The notes: generated by a model not told the origin, from the letters alone. A DNA stretch of 64,000 bases from Caccoplasma_A sp045587545 (GCA_045587545.1 JAZNCN010000016.1:1-64000), one strand, 5' to 3'. Numbered from the stretch's first letter, positions 7,298 through 16,171 are shown. Numbers and translations: made by a program.

Positions 7298-7346
7298 GTG
7301 GCTATGCCACGATTAGTAATGAGCAATTAGTAATTAACTAACAACT
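7298..7346. repeat. Hairpin and linker of the dispersed repeat family
   Basis: GTGGC-TAT-GCCAC (7298-7310) is followed by TAATGAGCAATTAGTAATTA and then AACTAACAACTC. It has the same make-up (a short palindrome plus AACTAACAAC linker) as the repeats at 549-622, 804-876 and 48220-48251. Here it lies in the tsaB leader. Confidence 0.45.
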
Positions 7347-7350
7347 CTAT

Positions 7351-8055
7351 ATGCCCTGTATAATAAATATTGAGACCTCGACAAAAGTATGTTCTGTTGC
7401 AGTATCGTGTGACGGAATGGTTGCGTTTAATAAGGAACATCACGAAGGACCGTCGCACGCATCGCTTTTGGGAGGATATGTGCAGGAGGCATTGGATTTT
7501 ATGAAGAGCAATAATCTTAAATTAGATGCTGTTGCCGTAAGCGGAGGTCCGGGCTCATATACAGGTTTGCGTATAGGAGTATCAATGGCAAAGGGGTTGT
7601 GCTTTGGTTTTGATGTCCCGTTAATAGCCCTTGACACAACCGAGATAATGGCTTGTTCGGTACTTTTTAATCCCAAAATTGATGAAGAGGCATTATTGTC
7701 TCCTATGATTGATGCTCGCCGCATGGAGGTATATTCTGCCATATATGATAGAGCATTACAACCAATATTGCCAATAGCGGCTAATATAATTGATGAAAAT
7801 AGCTTTTCAGAAATACTAAAGGAACGTAAGGTTGTTTTCTTTGGTGATGGCTCAGATAAGTGCAAAGATGTTATAAAGAGCGAAAATGCAATATTTGTGT
7901 CGGGTGTCGTACCTTTGGCAAAATCAATGTTGGCTCTTTCTGAAAGAGCTTTCCGAAATGGTGATTTTAAAGATACTGCATATTATCAGCCTTTCTATTT
8001 AAAAGAGTTTCAAGCTACAACTCCAAAAAACAAAGTATTAAATAATAACAGATAA
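7351..8055 (+). CDS. tsaB: tRNA threonylcarbamoyladenosine protein TsaB
   Basis: This 234-residue protein of the ASKHA fold starts INIETSTKVCSVAVS and has the GGPGSYTGLRIG segment characteristic of TsaB (YeaZ). TsaB scaffolds TsaD and TsaE in forming t6A at position 37 of ANN-decoding tRNAs. It is first in an operon; its TAA overlaps the ATG of the DUF4290 gene by one base. Length is normal. Confidence 0.94.
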   Translation: MPCIINIETSTKVCSVAVSCDGMVAFNKEHHEGPSHASLLGGYVQEALDFMKSNNLKLDAVAVSGGPGSYTGLRIGVSMAKGLCFGFDVPLIALDTTEIMACSVLFNPKIDEEALLSPMIDARRMEVYSAIYDRALQPILPIAANIIDENSFSEILKERKVVFFGDGSDKCKDVIKSENAIFVSGVVPLAKSMLALSERAFRNGDFKDTAYYQPFYLKEFQATTPKNKVLNNNR

Positions 8056-8663
8056 TGTTGGAATATAACACACAGATAAAGAAATTGGTATTACCGGAGT
8101 ATGGTCGTAATATTCAACGAATGGTTGATTATTGTGTTACAATTGAAGATAAGGAAGAACGTACTCGTTGTGCTTATGCCATAATTGCTACAATGGGAAA
8201 CCTGTTTCCTCACTTGCGCGACATAAACGATTTTAAGCATAAACTTTGGGATCATTTGGCAATAATGTCCGATTTCAAACTTGATATTGACTATCCGTAT
8301 GAAGTTGTGAAACCCGATAATATTCATACAAAACCACAACCTATACCATATAAATTATCACCAATAAAGTATCGTCATTATGGTAAGATAATGGAGGAGA
8401 TGTTGAATAAGTGCTGTACCTTCCCCGAAGGTAGTAAAGAGCGCGAACAATTTGTTTCGTTACTTGCCAATAATATGAAAAAGACACTGTATAACACAAC
8501 AAAAGAGATAGTGGAAGACGACAAAATTTTAAAGGATATAAAAGAGTATATTGGTGATGTTATTGGAGAACTCTCAATTGAAGATTTGAAGTTGCGTTCA
8601 ATTAAAGATTTGCAGCCAAAGAAAAACAACAATAACAAAAACAATCGTCAAAACAAAAAATAG
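8055..8663 (+). CDS. DUF4290-family protein
   Basis: This 202-residue soluble protein opens MLEYNTQIKKLVLPEYGRN, the hallmark of DUF4290, a family confined to Bacteroidetes. It is largely helical and ends in a low-complexity Lys/Asn tail (NNNNKNNRQNKK), which may bind nucleic acid or be disordered. The gene overlaps tsaB by one base and precedes murA by 5 bp, a common arrangement in the order. The function is unknown. Confidence 0.88.
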   Translation: MLEYNTQIKKLVLPEYGRNIQRMVDYCVTIEDKEERTRCAYAIIATMGNLFPHLRDINDFKHKLWDHLAIMSDFKLDIDYPYEVVKPDNIHTKPQPIPYKLSPIKYRHYGKIMEEMLNKCCTFPEGSKEREQFVSLLANNMKKTLYNTTKEIVEDDKILKDIKEYIGDVIGELSIEDLKLRSIKDLQPKKNNNNKNNRQNKK

Positions 8664-8668
8664 CTGGT

Positions 8669-9982
8669 ATGTCATCATTTATAATTGAGGGCGGTCATCG
8701 CCTTAACGGCGACCTTACTCCTAAAGGAGCTAAAAACGAAGCATTGCAAGTTATATGCGCAACATTACTTACCGATGAGGAGGTTACAATAACCAATATA
8801 CCCGATATCAGAGACGTAAATAATCTTATTCAGCTTTTGGCTGATATGGGAGTAAAGGTGACTCGTATAGGTGTTGGAGCATATACTTTTAAAGCTGATA
8901 ATATTGATTTGGCATATCTTGAAAGTGATGAATTTATAAAGAAATGTTCGTCGTTAAGAGGCTCTGTTATGATAGTTGGTCCGTTAGTGGCACGTTTTGG
9001 TAAGGCAATTGTAGCAAAACCGGGAGGTGATAAAATAGGACGTCGCAGGCTTGACACTCACTTTTTAGGAATACAAAAATTAGGAGCTAAATTTAAATAC
9101 GATACAAAAAAACAGGTATATGAGATTAGTGCAACTGTCTTAAAGGGGTGTTATATGCTATTAGACGAGGCATCTGTAACAGGTACGGCAAATATATTAA
9201 TGGCAGCGGTTTTGGCCAAAGGAACAACAACAATATATAATGCAGCTTGTGAGCCATATCTTCAGCAGTTGTCAAGAATGCTAAACTCAATGGGCGCTCA
9301 AATTGAAGGTGTAGGCTCTAATCTGTTAACTATAACCGGTGTTGATAGCTTAAGGGGTTGTTCGCATCGCTTATTGCCTGATATGATTGAGGTGGGTAGC
9401 TTTATAGGAATGGCTGCGATGACAGGCTCGGATATTCGTATAAAAGATGTTGCTGTTAAAGAGTTGGGTATAATACCAGATGCTTTCCGCCGATTGGGAA
9501 TAAAAATTATACAAGAGGGAGATAATCTATATATACCGCAACATGACCATTATGAGATTGAGACCTTTATGGACGGCTCAATAATGACTTTTGCTGATGC
9601 TCCATGGCCCGGTCTGACCCCCGACCTTATGAGTGTAATACTTGTTGTTGCAACTCAGGCAAAAGGTAGCGTGCTTATTCATCAGAAGATGTTTGAAAGT
9701 CGTCTTTTCTTTGTTGATAAGCTTATTGATATGGGGGCTCAGATAATACTTTGCGATCCTCACCGTGCTGTGGTTATAGGACAAGATAAACAACATCTTT
9801 TGAGAGCAACAACAATGGTATCGCCCGATATTCGTGCAGGAATAGCACTGCTAATAGCAGCTATGTCGGCAGAGGGAACAAGTACTATACATAATATTGA
9901 TCAAATTGACCGCGGTTACGAAAAAATAGATGAACGATTGAATGCAATAGGCGCATCAATAAAACGTATCAGCAATGATTAA
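8669..9982 (+). CDS. murA: UDP-GlcNAc 1-carboxyvinyltransferase
   Basis: This 437-residue cytoplasmic enzyme adds enolpyruvate to UDP-GlcNAc, the first committed step of peptidoglycan synthesis. The GAKNEALQ substrate motif is at residues 20-27. The catalytic loop reads KPGGDKIGRR, so the residue that is Cys115 in E. coli is Asp121 here. Asp-type MurA is active but insensitive to fosfomycin, and as I recall Bacteroides enzymes share it. It lies between DUF4290 and rimM and overlaps rimM by 8 bp. Confidence 0.96.
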   Translation: MSSFIIEGGHRLNGDLTPKGAKNEALQVICATLLTDEEVTITNIPDIRDVNNLIQLLADMGVKVTRIGVGAYTFKADNIDLAYLESDEFIKKCSSLRGSVMIVGPLVARFGKAIVAKPGGDKIGRRRLDTHFLGIQKLGAKFKYDTKKQVYEISATVLKGCYMLLDEASVTGTANILMAAVLAKGTTTIYNAACEPYLQQLSRMLNSMGAQIEGVGSNLLTITGVDSLRGCSHRLLPDMIEVGSFIGMAAMTGSDIRIKDVAVKELGIIPDAFRRLGIKIIQEGDNLYIPQHDHYEIETFMDGSIMTFADAPWPGLTPDLMSVILVVATQAKGSVLIHQKMFESRLFFVDKLIDMGAQIILCDPHRAVVIGQDKQHLLRATTMVSPDIRAGIALLIAAMSAEGTSTIHNIDQIDRGYEKIDERLNAIGASIKRISND

Positions 9983-10490
9983 ACCTCAAGAAGTTATAAA
10001 AATTGGAAAGGTAACCAAAACTCATGGAGTTTCGGGCGAATTGTCATGTACATTCATAAACGATATTTTCGGAGAAGATGATGCTCCATATCTTGTTGCA
10101 GATATTGATGGTATTTTGGTTCCGTTCTTTATAGAGGAGTATCGTTTTAAAAGCGATGTAACTGCTTTGATAAAGTTTGAAGATATTGATGATACTGATT
10201 CTGCAAAACTCCTTTTAGGACGTGAACTTTATTTCCCGATTAAGTATCTCACAGATGATGATATAAATAACTTTGGAGAGGGGCTTGTCGGCTATAAAAT
10301 ATATTCTGACAAATCTCTTATAGGTACTGTTAGTGCTATTGATGATACAACTGCAAATATCTTATTTTCAATAACAACTGAAAGCGGAGATGAAATTTTA
10401 ATACCTGCAACTGATGATTTTGTTGAGAGTATTGATGAGAATAAGCGAGAGATAATAATGAGTCTGCCCGAAGGACTTTTAGAAATATGA
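9975..10490 (+). CDS. rimM: Ribosome maturation factor RimM
   Basis: This 171-residue protein has the N-terminal barrel starting IKIGKVTKTHGVSGEL, which is diagnostic of RimM, and a C-terminal PRC-barrel-like half ending EIIMSLPEGLLEI. RimM helps assemble the 30S head around S19. It overlaps murA by 8 bp and is the last gene of the tsaB operon. A separate promoter follows for infC. Confidence 0.94.
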   Translation: MIKPQEVIKIGKVTKTHGVSGELSCTFINDIFGEDDAPYLVADIDGILVPFFIEEYRFKSDVTALIKFEDIDDTDSAKLLLGRELYFPIKYLTDDDINNFGEGLVGYKIYSDKSLIGTVSAIDDTTANILFSITTESGDEILIPATDDFVESIDENKREIIMSLPEGLLEI

Positions 10491-10511
10491 TAAAAAACTC
10501 CTTGTAAATCA

Positions 10512-10541
10512 TTGCTAATTCCGAAATTTTAACTACCTTTG
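10512..10541 (+). promoter_or_regulatory. Promoter of the infC-rpmI-rplT operon
   Basis: TTG (10512-10514) is separated by exactly 19 bp from TACCTTTG (10534-10541). The start would fall near 10548, giving a leader of roughly 47 nt to infC. Confidence 0.75.
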
Positions 10542-10594
10542 CCGAGAATTTGACCGAAGAGGTGAAAAATATGTTAAATCAATGGTAATCGTGA

Positions 10595-11170
10595 ATGGAT
10601 AATAACCGCCCAGTTAATAACAATAAACCAATAAAAGGACGTCCTCAAAAGAAGGACGAGTTAAAAGACTCATATCGTATCAACGAAAAGATAACAGCAA
10701 AAGAGGTACGATTAGTAGGAGATAATGTAGAACAAGGTGTTTATTCAATACGCGATGCGAGAGCCATAGCTGATGAACAAGAGTTAGATTTAGTTGAAAT
10801 CTCGCCCAATGCTGCACCTCCTGTTTGTAGAGTAATAGATTTTCAAAAATTTCTTTACCAACAAAAGAAACGTCAAAAAGAACAAAAGGCAAAAGCTGCT
10901 AAAGTTGAAATTAAAGAGATACGTTTCGGGCCTCAAACCGATGACCATGATTACAACTTTAAGTTGAAACATGCAATTGGATTTTTAAAAGAGGGTGCAA
11001 AGGTTAAAGCGTATGTCTTTTTCAAAGGACGCTCAATATTGTTTAAAGAGCAAGGTGAAGTTTTATTGTTACGCTTTGTAAATGACCTTGAGGAGTACGG
11101 AAAACTTGAGCAAATGCCTCGCCTTGAAGGAAAGAGAATGATAATAATGCTCTCTCCAAAGAAAAAGTAG
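10595..11170 (+). CDS. infC: Translation initiation factor IF-3
   Basis: This 191-residue protein has the N-terminal domain (YRINEKITAKEVRLV; VEISPNAAPPVCRVIDF) and the C-terminal 30S-binding domain (IRFGPQTDDHDYNFKL, then VKAYVFFKGRSI). IF-3 keeps subunits apart and checks the initiator tRNA. The start is an ATG immediately preceded by an in-frame TGA, so the rare AUU/AUC start used by many infC genes is not used here. It is followed by rpmI and rplT. Confidence 0.95.
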   Translation: MDNNRPVNNNKPIKGRPQKKDELKDSYRINEKITAKEVRLVGDNVEQGVYSIRDARAIADEQELDLVEISPNAAPPVCRVIDFQKFLYQQKKRQKEQKAKAAKVEIKEIRFGPQTDDHDYNFKLKHAIGFLKEGAKVKAYVFFKGRSILFKEQGEVLLLRFVNDLEEYGKLEQMPRLEGKRMIIMLSPKKK

Positions 11171-11181
11171 AAATAAATAAA

Positions 11182-11200
11182 TTTGCTGGTGTTCAGCAAA
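11182..11200 (+). promoter_or_regulatory. Hairpin between infC and rpmI
   Basis: TTTGCTG-GTGTT-CAGCAAA forms a 7-bp stem 11 bp after the infC stop codon. No U-run follows, so it is more likely a processing or regulatory hairpin than a terminator. Confidence 0.4.
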
Positions 11201-11229
11201 CAATTAATAAATAACTAAATTACAAAACA

Positions 11230-11427
11230 ATGCCAAAGACTAAAACTAATTCCGGTGCCAAAAAGAGGTTTGCCCTTACCGGATCAGGAAAGATCAAGAG
11301 AAAACATGCTTTCAAAAGTCACATTCTAACAAAAAAGACTAAAAAGCAAAAACGTAATTTAACTCACTTCACAACAGTTGCAAAAGCTGATGAGAAGAAC
11401 ATCAAAAAATTACTTTGTATCTCTTAA
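11230..11427 (+). CDS. rpmI: 50S ribosomal protein L35
   Basis: This 65-residue basic protein starts MPKTKTNSGAKKRF and contains the GSGKIKRKHAFKSHILTKK block that defines L35. Length is typical. It is the middle gene of the infC operon, with spacers of 59 and 103 bp. Confidence 0.97.
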   Translation: MPKTKTNSGAKKRFALTGSGKIKRKHAFKSHILTKKTKKQKRNLTHFTTVAKADEKNIKKLLCIS

Positions 11428-11471
11428 TTCATTTAATTAAACGGAGAAATCCAAATTATTAACCGAGTGTA

Positions 11472-11507
11472 TTAGCACAAAGATTATCGAAAAGGTGATA
11501 ACGCTAA
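11472..11507 (+). promoter_or_regulatory. Nested hairpin in the rpmI-rplT spacer
   Basis: TTAGC (11472-11476) pairs with GCTAA (11503-11507), and inside it TTATC (11484-11488) pairs with GATAA (11497-11501), leaving an asymmetric internal loop. In other bacteria L20 represses this operon by binding structured mRNA, so this could be a target, but no match to a known L20 leader is claimed. Confidence 0.35.
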
Positions 11508-11530
11508 CATTCAAAAAACAGTAAAAAATT

Positions 11531-11881
11531 ATGCCACGTTCAGTAAATCATGTAGCATCAAGAGCGAAAAGAAAGAAAATTTTGAAATTGACCAGAGGTT
11601 ATTTCGGCGCACGTAAAAACGTTTGGACAGTAGCAAAAAATACATGGGAAAAAGGTCTTACCTATGCTTATCGCGACCGTAAAGACAAAAAAGGTAACTT
11701 CCGTGCATTGTGGATACAACGTATCAATGCAGCTGCACGTCTTGAAGGAATGTCTTACTCAAAACTTATGGGAGCAATTCACAAAGCAGGTATTGAGATT
11801 AACCGCAAAGTTCTTGCTGACTTAGCGCTTAACAATCCCGAGGCTTTCAAAGCAATTGTTGACAAAGTAAAAAATGCTTAA
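11531..11881 (+). CDS. rplT: 50S ribosomal protein L20
   Basis: This 116-residue protein starts MPRSVNHVASRAKRKKILKL and has the conserved GYFGARKNVW and LWIQRINAAARLEGMSYS blocks. L20 is needed early in 50S assembly and commonly autoregulates its operon. A strong terminator follows 40 bp downstream. Confidence 0.97.
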   Translation: MPRSVNHVASRAKRKKILKLTRGYFGARKNVWTVAKNTWEKGLTYAYRDRKDKKGNFRALWIQRINAAARLEGMSYSKLMGAIHKAGIEINRKVLADLALNNPEAFKAIVDKVKNA

Positions 11882-11921
11882 TTGAGCATTTACATTAAAA
11901 AGACTAATATTCAAAACAGAT

Positions 11922-11953
11922 AAAGAGAAGATTTTAATCTTCTCTTTTTTTTT
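11922..11953 (+). terminator. Intrinsic terminator of the infC operon
   Basis: AGAGAAGATT (11924-11933) pairs with AATCTTCTCT (11936-11945) and is followed by an unbroken run of T to 11953. Confidence 0.9.
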
Positions 11954-12006
11954 GTGCTTATATTTTGATTGGTTGTGTATTCTGATATTTAGGAAGTTTG
12001 TATATA

Positions 12007-12906
12007 TTATTCCTCGTATCCTTTTAGAGTCTCTTTCAGAGTGTTTATTATATCCTCTCTTAATGATTGCGGTTGGATAACTTCTACACTTTTACCTTGA
12101 GAAAGAATTTCTTGTTTAAAATCAAAAGATGGTCTTAGGGTATATTCAAATGTGGTAAAATTGTTACAATCAAAAAGGATTTTTTGTGATTGATGTAATG
12201 GTAGGGTCTTGATATAATTGTTTTGTGGCGATTTTACTTTAAGGATAATCTTTTCAATGGGCTTGTTTTCGACAAATATACCAAAACTTCCTTTAAAATA
12301 AGTTTCAGGAGTAAATTCCTTAGGATATGCAAACTCCTCTTTGCTTATCTCTGTTGTTGATATACGGTCAAGAGCATATATGCGAATTTCGTTATACTCC
12401 TTATTCAAACCTATAATATACCATCGTTGCTTAAATATTCTGATGAAGTAGGGGAGTAGTGTTACATTATGCTCTTCGCTTTCATAAAAAGGTTTATATC
12501 TAAAATTAAGTATGCGATTGTCTCGCATTGCCTCAATTATTGTAGTAAGATGTATTTCTCCCGATGGATTCTTCTCTAATATAATTCTGTCGTGTAGCTT
12601 TTGCTGTTCAACTATTATGTTATCTACAGCAAAAGAATTTAATAACCAAAAACGAACCTTGTCGTTTGATATAGAGTCACTATCTTCAATGTAATATTCC
12701 CATGTGGTTCTATCACATTCAATATTAATATCAAAGAACTCTTGAATCTTTTCGCGATGATTATGAAATGTTCTGCGAGGTATGGGGTTGCCATCTGAAA
12801 AATCGGTATGTATCCAGCAATTGTTTATCTCTTTTAACGTCATTCGTTTATTGCGATAGAGAGTATTTACCAACCATACGTATTTATTGAAAAGATTTTG
12901 AGCCAT
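12007..12906 (-). CDS. WYL-domain transcriptional regulator
   Basis: This 299-residue protein has an N-terminal winged-helix region (residues about 5-60, with PRRTFHNHREKIQEFF), a middle linker, and a WYL domain from about residue 130. That domain includes FRYKPFYES, the W-Y-I core of KQRWYIIGLNKEYNEIRIYALDRI and a WCX-like C-terminus. WYL proteins sense ligands, often nucleic acids or nucleotides. Genes it controls cannot be told from context. It follows the pseudouridine synthase gene by 14 bp and is probably co-transcribed with it. Confidence 0.85.
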   Translation of the reverse strand: MAQNLFNKYVWLVNTLYRNKRMTLKEINNCWIHTDFSDGNPIPRRTFHNHREKIQEFFDINIECDRTTWEYYIEDSDSISNDKVRFWLLNSFAVDNIIVEQQKLHDRIILEKNPSGEIHLTTIIEAMRDNRILNFRYKPFYESEEHNVTLLPYFIRIFKQRWYIIGLNKEYNEIRIYALDRISTTEISKEEFAYPKEFTPETYFKGSFGIFVENKPIEKIILKVKSPQNNYIKTLPLHQSQKILFDCNNFTTFEYTLRPSFDFKQEILSQGKSVEVIQPQSLREDIINTLKETLKGYEE

Positions 12907-12920
12907 ACTTATAGGTTATA

Positions 12921-13607
12921 TTATCTGTTTTCTGATATTTTCTCCATATCTGTCCAAAGTTTATCGTTATTTGGAACAGGTGCTGTAATTGATATGAGTT
13001 TTTTTGAAACGGGGTGTATAAACTCTATGCTTCTTGCATGTAGTGATATTCCTCCGTTTGAATTAGATCGCTCGGCACCATATTTTAAATCGCCCTTAAT
13101 TGGCGAGCCAATTTTTGATAATTGGCATCTTATTTGGTGATGTCGTCCGGTTTTAAGATTAATTTCTAATAGATTATAGCGGTCGCTTACTGCAATAACT
13201 TTATATGATAGCTCTGCCTCTTTTGTCCCTTTTCGTGGCGAGTCGTAAGCAATACTCTTATTCGTTTTTTCGTTACGATATATATAGTGTATTAGTGTCT
13301 GACTTTCATATTTGGGTGCATTCTTTACTATAGCCCAGTAGGTTTTCTTTACATCACCTAATCTGAACATATCGTTTAGGCGAGACAATGCTTTGCTTGT
13401 TTTAGCAAATACGACAACACCGCTTACCGGACGGTCAAGCCTATGAGTAACTCCTACAAATACATTGCCCGGTTTTGAATATTTCTCTTTTAACCACTCT
13501 TTGATAATTTCGCTTAGTGGTTTGTCGCCTGTTTTGTCCCCTTGAACAATCTCGGAGTTTGTCTTATTTACAATTATAATGTGGTTATCTTCGTAAAGAA
13601 CTTCCAT
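12921..13607 (-). CDS. RluA-family pseudouridine synthase
   Basis: This 228-residue protein has the catalytic motif HRLDRPVSG near residue 56 with the essential Asp, and the C-terminal TGRHHQIRCQLSKIGSPIKGD block. There is no N-terminal S4 domain, so it is a short RluA-type enzyme acting on rRNA or tRNA uridines; the target cannot be assigned. It is the first gene of a pair with the WYL regulator. Confidence 0.9.
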   Translation of the reverse strand: MEVLYEDNHIIIVNKTNSEIVQGDKTGDKPLSEIIKEWLKEKYSKPGNVFVGVTHRLDRPVSGVVVFAKTSKALSRLNDMFRLGDVKKTYWAIVKNAPKYESQTLIHYIYRNEKTNKSIAYDSPRKGTKEAELSYKVIAVSDRYNLLEINLKTGRHHQIRCQLSKIGSPIKGDLKYGAERSNSNGGISLHARSIEFIHPVSKKLISITAPVPNNDKLWTDMEKISENR

Positions 13608-13644
13608 TAGTATCTATTACTTAAATGTGATATGCTATTATAAC

Positions 13645-13674
13645 TTAAAAGACTGCGTCATTTTATCGACGCAG
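13645..13674 (-). terminator. Terminator after fabG
   Basis: On the minus strand CTGCGTC and GACGCAG form a 7-bp stem around an 8-nt loop, followed by TCTTTTAAG. It lies just past the fabG stop codon. Confidence 0.6.
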
Positions 13675-13703
13675 CCTCTAAGCAATATTCTTGATATTGA
13701 ATA

Positions 13704-14450
13704 TTACATATTCATTCCACCGCAGCAGTGGATAACTTGACCTGATACGTATGATGATAGGTCAGATGCTAAGAATGTACATACATTTGCAACATCTTCT
13801 GGTGTTCCTCCTCGACGTAAAGGAATTTGTTTTGCCCAAGCCTCTTTAACATCGTCAGGAAGTACAGCTGTCATCTCTGTAATGATAAATCCGGGAGCAA
13901 CACAGTTTGCGCGAACTCCTCGAGGACCCATCTCTTTGGCTATTGATTTAGCCAAACCAATCATGCCTGCTTTTGATGCAGAGTAGTTGCATTGACCTGC
14001 ATTTCCGCTAACTCCAACAACAGAAGACATATTTATAATGCTTCCACCACGTTGTTTCATCATAATGGGTGAGATGGCATGAATAAAGTTAAATGCTGAT
14101 TTAAGATTGATATTTAAAACCATATCCCATTGCTCTTCTGTCATACGTAGCATTAACGTGTCTCTTGTTATACCAGCATTGTTTACAAGAACATCAATTC
14201 TTCCGAAGTCAGCCATGATGGCTTCCACTACTGAGTGGGTATCTGCAAAATTTGCAGCATTTGAGGCATATCCTTTAACTTTTACTCCTAAAGCGGCAAT
14301 CTCTTCTTCGGTTTTTTGCATATTCTCATCGTATTTAAGATCAGTAAATGCAATATTAGCTCCTTCTGAAGCAAATTTTAAAGCAACTGCTTTTCCTATT
14401 CCTCGTGCAGCACCTGTAATTACTGCAACTTTTCCTTCTAATAGTTTCAT
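13704..14450 (-). CDS. fabG: 3-oxoacyl-ACP reductase
   Basis: This 248-residue short-chain dehydrogenase has the NADPH motif GAARGIG (13-19), NNAG, and the catalytic triad Ser (NMSSVVG), Tyr and Lys (YSASK). It closely follows the FabG pattern and reduces 3-oxoacyl-ACP in fatty-acid elongation. It starts 13 bp after a TetR-type regulator gene and is probably co-transcribed with it, which hints at local control. Confidence 0.93.
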   Translation of the reverse strand: MKLLEGKVAVITGAARGIGKAVALKFASEGANIAFTDLKYDENMQKTEEEIAALGVKVKGYASNAANFADTHSVVEAIMADFGRIDVLVNNAGITRDTLMLRMTEEQWDMVLNINLKSAFNFIHAISPIMMKQRGGSIINMSSVVGVSGNAGQCNYSASKAGMIGLAKSIAKEMGPRGVRANCVAPGFIITEMTAVLPDDVKEAWAKQIPLRRGGTPEDVANVCTFLASDLSSYVSGQVIHCCGGMNM

Positions 14451-14462
14451 CTTTTTTGTTTA

Positions 14463-15089
14463 TTAATGATTATCAAGGTATATAAATTTATTATTTACAA
14501 CTCCTTTGGCTTTAACAGCATTTACAATGAGTGTTACTGCTGCGCTACGAATTTCTTCTCTTCCTGGAGACATTCTTTGAAAGTGGTTCCTAACATACGG
14601 GGTATCAAATCCACGTAATGCATAGTGTATCAAAATAGCTGTGGCTTGAATATTTTCAACCTCAAATGTTCCATTCTTAACTCCCTCTTCCAAAATTGAA
14701 CGAATGAGAGATATCTCTTGTTGACCTATATCTTTCCATGCATGCTCCAAACTCCATACATCTCTAAAGAATTCTGTTCTTAAAGTTCCGTTGCGAAGAA
14801 CAATTTCTTTGATTAGTTCTAAACGGTGAAAAATATAGTGTGTGAGTTTTTCTTCTGGGGGAAGATCTTGATTGACAATAGATTTTAGTTTGTCAATTAA
14901 CTGCATGATTTCTGATTCGACAACAGCCCAATATATATCTTCTTTACTTTTAAAGTGTGTATATAAAGTTCTACGTACTTTGCCTGCAGCATTAGCAATG
15001 TCGTTCATGGTTGTTGATTCAACTCCCGATTTAACAAAGAGCTGTCGGGCAACTTCAATTAAATTTTTACGTGTTTTTTCTCCGCGCAT
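14463..15089 (-). CDS. TetR/AcrR-family regulator
   Basis: The protein has about 208 residues from ATG at 15089. The helix-turn-helix is STTMNDIANAAGKVRRTLYTHF, and a helical ligand-binding domain with an unassigned effector follows. An in-frame ATG at 15143 is unlikely because the -7 element at 15113-15120 lies inside that extension. Directly upstream of fabG, it may control lipid synthesis, but the operator is not identified. Confidence 0.88.
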   Translation of the reverse strand: MRGEKTRKNLIEVARQLFVKSGVESTTMNDIANAAGKVRRTLYTHFKSKEDIYWAVVESEIMQLIDKLKSIVNQDLPPEEKLTHYIFHRLELIKEIVLRNGTLRTEFFRDVWSLEHAWKDIGQQEISLIRSILEEGVKNGTFEVENIQATAILIHYALRGFDTPYVRNHFQRMSPGREEIRSAAVTLIVNAVKAKGVVNNKFIYLDNH

Positions 15090-15112
15090 TATATTAATTT
15101 TGAAATCATATG

Positions 15113-15143
15113 CGAAGATATACCAAATATAAGTATTTGCCAA
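15113..15143 (-). promoter_or_regulatory. Promoter of the tetR-fabG operon
   Basis: On the minus strand TATCTTCG (15113-15120) has TTG (15141-15143) 20 bp upstream. The predicted start near 15106 fits translation from ATG at 15089. Confidence 0.6.
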
Positions 15144-15163
15144 AAAAGATTTAAATTAAATTT

Positions 15164-15184
15164 CACACAAAAACCTTTTGTGTG
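15164..15184 (-). terminator. Hairpin terminator of the lipid kinase gene
   Basis: CACACAAAA (15164-15172) and TTTTGTGTG (15176-15184) form a perfect 9-bp stem with a 3-nt loop, lying past the stop codon of the kinase at 15212 and followed on the minus strand by an AT-rich stretch. Confidence 0.65.
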
Positions 15185-15211
15185 TTGTAATAATGTCTCT
15201 ATGTAAATTAT

Positions 15212-16171
15212 CTATATCTTCTTTGGTATCTTTATTCCAAATACCGATGAGAGTAGCGAAAGCATTGAGACTTCAAGTTCGTTTGCAGCCTGAATATCCG
15301 GAACCAATACGCGTAAGCCTCGTTTATGACACTTGATATCTATTTCTGTAGGCATTTCAATAGGTTCTCCATCTATATGCATAATGCCTGCATGTTCTCT
15401 GATTATTTTAATTTCAGGAGCAGAGAATATTTTAATTGAGGGGTTGAGCTTTAAAGTTTTTGTTAGTAATTGAACCGCAGTAGGAAGTACTTCAAAAAAA
15501 TTTATATGATTTATTATTGTTACATCAATTAAACCATCTCTTAGTGAGGCAAAAGGTGCAATATAGGCATTGTTCCCATATTGTGAAGCATTTCCACACG
15601 CTATAATAAATGCTTTTTCGCTAATGGTCCCATCTGGAGTTTTTATGGTATATTTCTCATTTTTATAATCAAAATACTCTTCAATTGTTTTTGTTATGTA
15701 CGTAATGCCTCCTCTTGATTTAGAACGTGCAAACTTTTCGCTTATTTTTGCATCAAAGCCAACACCACATGTAACAAAAAAAGGAATATCGTTTGCGGTA
15801 CAATAATCAGCTCTTACTATGTGCGAGTTTTTTAGAGCTTTTAATGCTGCATTAATGCCTACAGGAATTCCCAAATGTCTTGCTAAACCATTACCGGAAC
15901 CCATAGGAACTATTCCTAATATTGTTCGGGTATGTACTAATGCTTTGGCTATCTCATTACATGTTCCGTCTCCTCCAACAGATAAAACAATGTTGTAACC
16001 ATCTTCTGCCGCTTGTTTGGCAATCTTTGTTGCATGACCGGCATATTCGGTAAATGCAATTTCAACAGAAAGAGAATCTGATTGCATAATATCCATTATT
16101 TTTTTGGGGACATCTATCTTCTTTGATGTCCCTGAAATGGGATTTATTATGGCAATAAGACGTTTTTTCAT
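15212..16171 (-). CDS. YegS/DgkB-family lipid kinase
   Basis: This 319-residue protein has the diacylglycerol-kinase catalytic domain: NPISGT near residue 10, GGDGT at 66-70 followed by CNEIAKAL, and GSGNGLARHLGIP. The C-terminal beta-sandwich contains HIDGEP. Relatives phosphorylate diacylglycerol or related lipids at the cytoplasmic membrane face; the substrate here is not determined. It stands alone between tetR and the divergent DUF308 gene. Confidence 0.9.
   Translation of the reverse strand: MKKRLIAIINPISGTSKKIDVPKKIMDIMQSDSLSVEIAFTEYAGHATKIAKQAAEDGYNIVLSVGGDGTCNEIAKALVHTRTILGIVPMGSGNGLARHLGIPVGINAALKALKNSHIVRADYCTANDIPFFVTCGVGFDAKISEKFARSKSRGGITYITKTIEEYFDYKNEKYTIKTPDGTISEKAFIIACGNASQYGNNAYIAPFASLRDGLIDVTIINHINFFEVLPTAVQLLTKTLKLNPSIKIFSAPEIKIIREHAGIMHIDGEPIEMPTEIDIKCHKRGLRVLVPDIQAANELEVSMLSLLSSVFGIKIPKKI

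Noticed and set aside
8669..9982. MurA as an inactive paralogue because of the missing Cys
   Set aside because: Asp at this position is known in active MurA enzymes and is, as I recall, normal in this lineage; all other motifs are intact.
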